From the NCBI GenBank assembly GCA_025451425.1, contig JANWKK010000090.1, positions 1 to 20,956 on the forward strand: DNA of 20,956 bases. Direction: 5' to 3'. A program made the translations under genes and the position numbers. Shown one piece after another: positions 17,571 through 20,956 of the stretch. How positions within the stretch are numbered: the stretch's first letter is position 1; each line of letters starts with the position of its first letter. A model generated the notes under the pieces. It did no database searches. It saw only the letters and a program-made list of their open reading frames with translations, and was not told the DNA's origin. The stretch comes from Gemmatimonadaceae bacterium. Its GTDB lineage: Bacteria > Gemmatimonadota > Gemmatimonadetes > Gemmatimonadales > Gemmatimonadaceae.

Positions 17571-20173
17571 GGCCGACCAGCCTGGATTGGACCATCGTCA
17601 TCATTTCGATTGTCATCTCCTTTACGCCGACGATTCTGCTCGCACGGCGCGCCGGACGCAGCACCACGGAATTCTTCACCTCGGGACGCGCCGCGCCATG
17701 GTGGCTCGTCGGCGCGTCAATGGTGGCGACGACGTTCAGTACGGACACGCCGAATCTCGTGACGAACCTCGTTCGAACCGGCGGCGTCGCGAACAACTGG
17801 GCGTGGTGGGCGTTTCTTCTGACCGGCATGGCCACGGTGTTCTTCTATGCGCGCCTCTGGCGACGATCGCGCGTCCTCACCGATCTCGAGTTTTACGAGA
17901 TTCGTTACTCCGGACGACCAGCGACGTTCGTTCGCGGATTTCGCGCGCTGTACCTCGGTCTCTTCTTCAACTGCATGATCATGGCGACGGTGAATCTTGC
18001 CGCCGTCAAGATCGCGAACGTCGTGCTCGGTTGGCCAATGGTACAGACGCTCGCCGTGTGTACGGTGCTCAACATTGCCTTTGCGGCCACGTCGGGCCTC
18101 TGGGGCGTGATGGTCACCGATACGATTCAGTTCGTGATCGCGATGACCGCATCCTTTGCCGCGGCGTACTTCGCGGTGAAGCAGCCGGCGGTCGGCGGCC
18201 TAACGGGACTCCTTCACAAGCTTCCGGCAAAAACGCTAGGCGTGTTTCCTGACTTCGGCGACTGGAAGCTCACTGCATCGCTGCTCGTTATCCCACTCAC
18301 GGTGCAATGGTGGTCCGTCTGGTATCCCGGCGCCGAGCCCGGTGGCGGCAGCTACATCGCCCAGCGCATGCTCGCGTCCAAGAGCGAGCGGGACGCGTTG
18401 ACGGGCACGCTTTTCTTCAACGTGATGCACTACGCGCTGCGTCCATGGCCGTGGATCGTTGTCGCACTCTCGTCGATGATCGTTTTCCCGAACCTCTCTG
18501 ACATCGCGTCCACGTTCCCGTACGTCGATCGGCAGCTCATCGGTCACGACATTGCCTACTCGGCGATGCTCAAGTTCTTGCCGACAGGATTTCTCGGGTT
18601 GATGATTGCGGGGATGCGCTCGGCGTACGAATCGACGTTGTCCACCCATTTGAATTGGGGGACGTCGTACATCGTCCACGATTTCTACCGGCGCTTCGTT
18701 CGGCCGAGCGCAGAGGACCGACATTACGTTTTCGTCGGTCGTATTGTTACTGGTTTACTCATGTTGGTGGCTGCGGGTGTCACATTTGTACTGACGACGG
18801 CGCAGCAGAGCTTCAACTTATTGATGTCCATCGGTGCGGGGACGGGCCTCATCTATCTTCTGCGCTGGTTCTGGTGGCGGATCAATGCGTGGAGTGAGAT
18901 CGCCGCGATGGCGAGCTCGTTCGTCGTCTCGATTGGCTTTTTCATCGCCCAGAAACTCGGGGTCGATATAAGCGCCACCACCGTGCTCCTCGTGACGATT
19001 GCTGTTACGACGGTGTGTTGGCTTGCCGCTATGTATCTCACGGAGCCAACTGACCCGGCGACGCTCGCGCGCTTTTACGCGCTCGTGCGTCCGCCTGGCC
19101 CCGGCTGGAGAGACGTTTGCGAGCGCAGCGGACTTCCACCGTCGCCCGATTCGCTCGCGCACTCCCTTCTTGGCTGGGTACTCGGTTGCACGTTTGTCTA
19201 CGCGGCCCTCTTTGGGTCCGGGAGCTTACTGTACCGACGGTGGGGGCCAGGGACGGTGTGGCTGGTTCTTTTTGTCGCGAGCGGCATCGGCCTCGTTAGG
19301 CTGCTGGCGCGGCTCTGGTCCGGCGATGGCTCATACGAGGCTGCACCGACGAATGTGACGTCCGCACCGACCAAAGCGGTCGTCCTCGCGCGCGGCCTTG
19401 GTACGCGCATGCGTGCCACTGACAACCAAGCGGAGTTGAGTCGTGAGCAGGCGGCGGTTGCCGACACAGGCGTCAAGGCCATGATCGCGATCGATCGGCC
19501 GTTTCTGGACTATGTGCTGAGCGCGCTCGCTGAGGCCGGGTTCAGCGAAGCATGTCTCGTCGTGGGACCGGAGCACGGCGCCGTCCGCGAGTACTATGAG
19601 CAGAACCCGCCGAGCCGCATCCGAGTGCGCTTCGCAATCCAGGCAAAGCCGTTAGGCACTGCTGACGCGGTGCTGGCAGCAGCCGAGTTCATCGCCGACG
19701 ACGCGTTTGTCGTGCTCAATGCCGACAATTATTATCCGCCCGACGTGCTGCGGCTGCTTCGGGGGCAACGAGAGCCGGCGCTGCCAGCTTTCGAGCGCGA
19801 GTCGTTGGTCCGTGACGGCAACATCCCGGCCGAGCGGATCGCGCGTTATGCACTGCTCGACATCGGCGAGGATGGCTACTTGCACCGCATCGTGGAGAAA
19901 CCGGACGCCGAGACGGCGCGCACGTTCGGTCCCAAAGCCGCGGTGAGTATGAACGTCTGGCTCCTGCCGCCAGCCATTCTGGAAGCGTGCCGGCGGGTTG
20001 CGCCCTCCGCCCGGGATGAGCTGGAGCTGCCTAACGCGGTACAGTGGGCAATCGACCATCTCGGTATGCGAATTCGCGCGGTCCCGGTCCGAGCAGCGGT
20101 GCTCGATCTCTCGCATCGTGGCGATATTCCGACGGTGGCAGCAAGGCTTCGGGGCGTTCCGGTTCGTCTGTAG
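17567..20173 (+). CDS. Sodium:solute symporter fused to sugar nucleotidyltransferase
   Basis: This is one uninterrupted 868-residue frame. Residues 1-584 are an SSS-family symporter (RRAGRSTTEFFTSGR, WWLVGASMVATTFSTDTP, LTDLEFYEIRYSG) with about 15 hydrophobic segments. An odd count places the C-terminus opposite the N-terminus, that is, in the cytoplasm for this family. A short linker (about 585-601) leads to a nucleotidyltransferase domain (602-868): VVLARGLGTRMR (G-x-G-T-R signature), K694 in QAKPLGTADAV, metal-binding candidate D720 in VLNADNYY, and IVEKPD. The usual state is two separate proteins. The predicted role is Na+-driven sugar uptake with a tethered enzyme that makes an NDP-sugar from sugar-1-phosphate. 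The junction (19355-19358) holds a GTGA whose TGA is in the +1 frame, so loss of an ancestral stop by a small indel, or a sequencing error, should be considered. Confidence 0.85.
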   Translation: MRPTSLDWTIVIISIVISFTPTILLARRAGRSTTEFFTSGRAAPWWLVGASMVATTFSTDTPNLVTNLVRTGGVANNWAWWAFLLTGMATVFFYARLWRRSRVLTDLEFYEIRYSGRPATFVRGFRALYLGLFFNCMIMATVNLAAVKIANVVLGWPMVQTLAVCTVLNIAFAATSGLWGVMVTDTIQFVIAMTASFAAAYFAVKQPAVGGLTGLLHKLPAKTLGVFPDFGDWKLTASLLVIPLTVQWWSVWYPGAEPGGGSYIAQRMLASKSERDALTGTLFFNVMHYALRPWPWIVVALSSMIVFPNLSDIASTFPYVDRQLIGHDIAYSAMLKFLPTGFLGLMIAGMRSAYESTLSTHLNWGTSYIVHDFYRRFVRPSAEDRHYVFVGRIVTGLLMLVAAGVTFVLTTAQQSFNLLMSIGAGTGLIYLLRWFWWRINAWSEIAAMASSFVVSIGFFIAQKLGVDISATTVLLVTIAVTTVCWLAAMYLTEPTDPATLARFYALVRPPGPGWRDVCERSGLPPSPDSLAHSLLGWVLGCTFVYAALFGSGSLLYRRWGPGTVWLVLFVASGIGLVRLLARLWSGDGSYEAAPTNVTSAPTKAVVLARGLGTRMRATDNQAELSREQAAVADTGVKAMIAIDRPFLDYVLSALAEAGFSEACLVVGPEHGAVREYYEQNPPSRIRVRFAIQAKPLGTADAVLAAAEFIADDAFVVLNADNYYPPDVLRLLRGQREPALPAFERESLVRDGNIPAERIARYALLDIGEDGYLHRIVEKPDAETARTFGPKAAVSMNVWLLPPAILEACRRVAPSARDELELPNAVQWAIDHLGMRIRAVPVRAAVLDLSHRGDIPTVAARLRGVPVRL

Positions 20174-20204
20174 GCCACTCGGCGCACCTAGGCTGATCTC
20201 AACT

Positions 20205-20211
20205 GGAGGGG
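20205..20211 (+). promoter_or_regulatory. Strong Shine-Dalgarno of the coiled-coil peptide gene
   Basis: GGAGGGG lies seven bases before the ATG at 20219. It is the best ribosome-binding site in the window and suggests the 58-residue peptide is efficiently translated. Confidence 0.7.
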
Positions 20212-20218
20212 ACACGAC

Positions 20219-20395
20219 ATGACCCAGGACGCAACCATCGCGAACCAGAGGCAGATTCTCGCCAACCAACGAAAGATCCTCGCCAATCAAAAACGCATCG
20301 AGGCGAATCAGAAGAAGCTCGATCGCATCGCCAACAATCAAAGGAAGCTCGATCAGATTCTCGCGAATCAACGCAAGATTCTCGCAAAGCGGTGA
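20219..20395 (+). CDS. 58-residue heptad-repeat coiled-coil micro-protein
   Basis: A short frame from ATG 20219 to TGA 20393-20395 encodes 58 residues, almost all in a seven-residue repeat of the form I-L-A-N-Q-(R/K)-(K/R). Asparagines recur at 9, 16, 23 and 30, then 39/40 and 50 after a three-residue stutter near D35-I37. Ile/Leu at 13, 20, 27 and 34 form the apolar stripe. It has no signal peptide and no membrane segment, and it is highly basic and Gln/Asn-rich. The excellent ribosome-binding site and the GTGA overlap with the kinase start support it as a real gene. It should form an oligomeric helical coil in the cytoplasm. Its function is unknown; a scaffold or spacer between transporter-transferase and kinase is speculation. 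Confidence 0.75.
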   Translation: MTQDATIANQRQILANQRKILANQKRIEANQKKLDRIANNQRKLDQILANQRKILAKR

Positions 20396-20956
20396 CCTCG
20401 ACTGCCGAGGCAATTGCCTCACGACTCGGTGCGATCGGCCTGACCGACGGGGCGCTAGAGGTCAAAGCAGCACTCTTCGATCGCGCGCTGGATGCCCTCG
20501 GGGCGGGGGCGGGATCGCCAGACGCGCGCATGTGGTGGATCCCAGGTCGCATCGAGTTTTTGGGGAAGCACACTGATTATGCCGGCGGCCCGAGCCTCGT
20601 CTGTGCGGTAGAGCGTGGCTTCGCGGCCGCGGCCGCGCCACGCTCTGATCGACGCGTGTGCTTTCGCGATGCATGGTCCGGCGAAACGGTCCAACGTGAG
20701 CTCGACGTCGATCTCGTTCCCTCGCGCGACCACTGGTCCAACTACCCGCTCACTGTAGCCCGGCGCGTCGCTCGCAACTTTCCCGGACGTCCTCGCGGCG
20801 TGGATCTCGCCTTTGCGAGCGATCTTCCATCCGCGGCGGGGTTGAGCAGCTCGAGCGCACTCATTGTCGCGAGCTTTCTCGCGCTGTCCGACGCGAACGG
20901 TCTGGCGGCGCGTCCGGAATATCACGCGGCGATCCCGGGCGTCGAGGAACTCGCGG
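20392..20956 (+). CDS. Galactokinase-like GHMP kinase, 3' truncated by window end
   Basis: The frame opens with GTG 20392, overlapping the preceding TGA (GTGA), and stays open for 188 codons to the right edge. It shows the galactokinase layout: sugar-binding signature P51-G-R-I-E-F-L-G-K-H-T-D-Y63-A-G-G, and the GHMP ATP loop SDLPSAAGLSSSSAL. The classical signature has Asn and Glu where E55 and K59 stand here (GRxN...GEHxDY), so this belongs to a divergent branch and may act on a sugar other than galactose. The product would be a sugar-1-phosphate, the substrate for the nucleotidyltransferase encoded just upstream. It is cytoplasmic. The catalytic base region and C-terminal half lie outside the window. 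Confidence 0.85.
   Translation, partial: MTSTAEAIASRLGAIGLTDGALEVKAALFDRALDALGAGAGSPDARMWWIPGRIEFLGKHTDYAGGPSLVCAVERGFAAAAAPRSDRRVCFRDAWSGETVQRELDVDLVPSRDHWSNYPLTVARRVARNFPGRPRGVDLAFASDLPSAAGLSSSSALIVASFLALSDANGLAARPEYHAAIPGVEELA

Larger units (their letters stand above)
339..20036. repeat. Dispersed 8-mer GCCTAACG / CGTTAGGC
   Basis: The 7-mer CCTAACG/CGTTAGG occurs 26 times in both orientations, and 23 of these extend to GCCTAACG/CGTTAGGC. 7-mer starts are 339, 1968, 2495, 3016, 3428, 3939, 4761, 5998, 7346, 7574, 7824, 8618, 9583, 9900, 10599, 11019, 11628, 13232, 13701, 15238, 15779, 17033, 18199, 19294, 19650 and 20030. Spacing averages about 790 bases. A rough base-composition estimate (about 65% GC assumed) gives 2-3 of the 7-mer by chance. 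The role is unknown. Confidence 0.65.

Noticed and set aside
20240..20390. Possible tandem DNA repeat or CRISPR-like array of about 21-base units
   Set aside because: The units are imperfect at DNA level and correspond exactly to protein heptads of the 58-residue coiled-coil peptide; there are no unique spacers.
20455..20925. Antisense frame at the right edge (- strand)
   Set aside because: The + strand frame from 20392 carries unmistakable galactokinase-type motifs and simply runs off the window.
1..20956. tRNA, rRNA, insertion sequence, integrase or attachment-site signals
   Set aside because: None was seen on either strand; the window reads as a contiguous chromosomal gene array.

Overview
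The window is GC-rich, densely coding, and almost entirely on the + strand; only one gene lies on the - strand. It looks like an environmental, polysaccharide-degrading bacterium of the Gemmatimonadota/Acidobacteriota type. The reasons are an ADOP-type (MacB/FtsX-like) duplicated permease, many twin-arginine-exported glycan enzymes, a fused gluconate-dehydrogenase-type GMC oxidoreductase, and a sodium:solute symporter of the kind seen in soil glycan degraders. The phylum is an inference; there is no rRNA or marker gene in the window.

Layout. Positions 1-2220 hold the end of an ADOP-family permease, followed by a small DUF3303 protein (2225-2500). A convergent secreted D-aminoacylase-like amidohydrolase follows on the - strand (2497-3987). 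A 120-base divergent intergenic region (3988-4107) contains a perfect 7-bp inverted repeat. From 4108 to the right edge runs a long, tightly packed + strand array: a putative TIM-barrel glycoside hydrolase; a GH127 (DUF1680) beta-L-arabinofuranosidase-like enzyme; a small P-loop kinase; two small membrane proteins; a two-domain lectin-like/beta-propeller protein; a fused subunit-3/GMC flavin dehydrogenase; a GH43 + F5/8C + Fn3 enzyme; a clan GH-D alpha-galactosidase-like enzyme; a sodium:solute symporter fused in frame to a sugar nucleotidyltransferase; a 58-residue coiled-coil peptide; and the start of a galactokinase-like GHMP kinase cut by the window end. Many junctions overlap by 4 bases (GTGA, ATGA, CTGA), which suggests translational coupling.

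How it may work together. Exported enzymes (four with twin-arginine signals, plus Sec-type ones) would trim arabinose- and galactose-containing glycans outside the cytoplasm. The symporter would import a released monosaccharide, the GHMP kinase would make the sugar-1-phosphate, and the nucleotidyltransferase would make the NDP-sugar. The substrate is inferred, not shown. No TonB receptor, SusD or transcription regulator is present in the window.

Most notable: (1) the symporter-nucleotidyltransferase fusion and its junction, which keeps a relic-like GTGA overlap in the neighbouring frame; (2) a non-palindromic 8-mer, GCCTAACG/CGTTAGGC, present 23 times (26 times as the 7-mer), in every open reading frame and forcing rare codons; (3) a heptad-repeat micro-protein wedged between transporter and kinase; (4) a probable CTG start for the GH43 gene.
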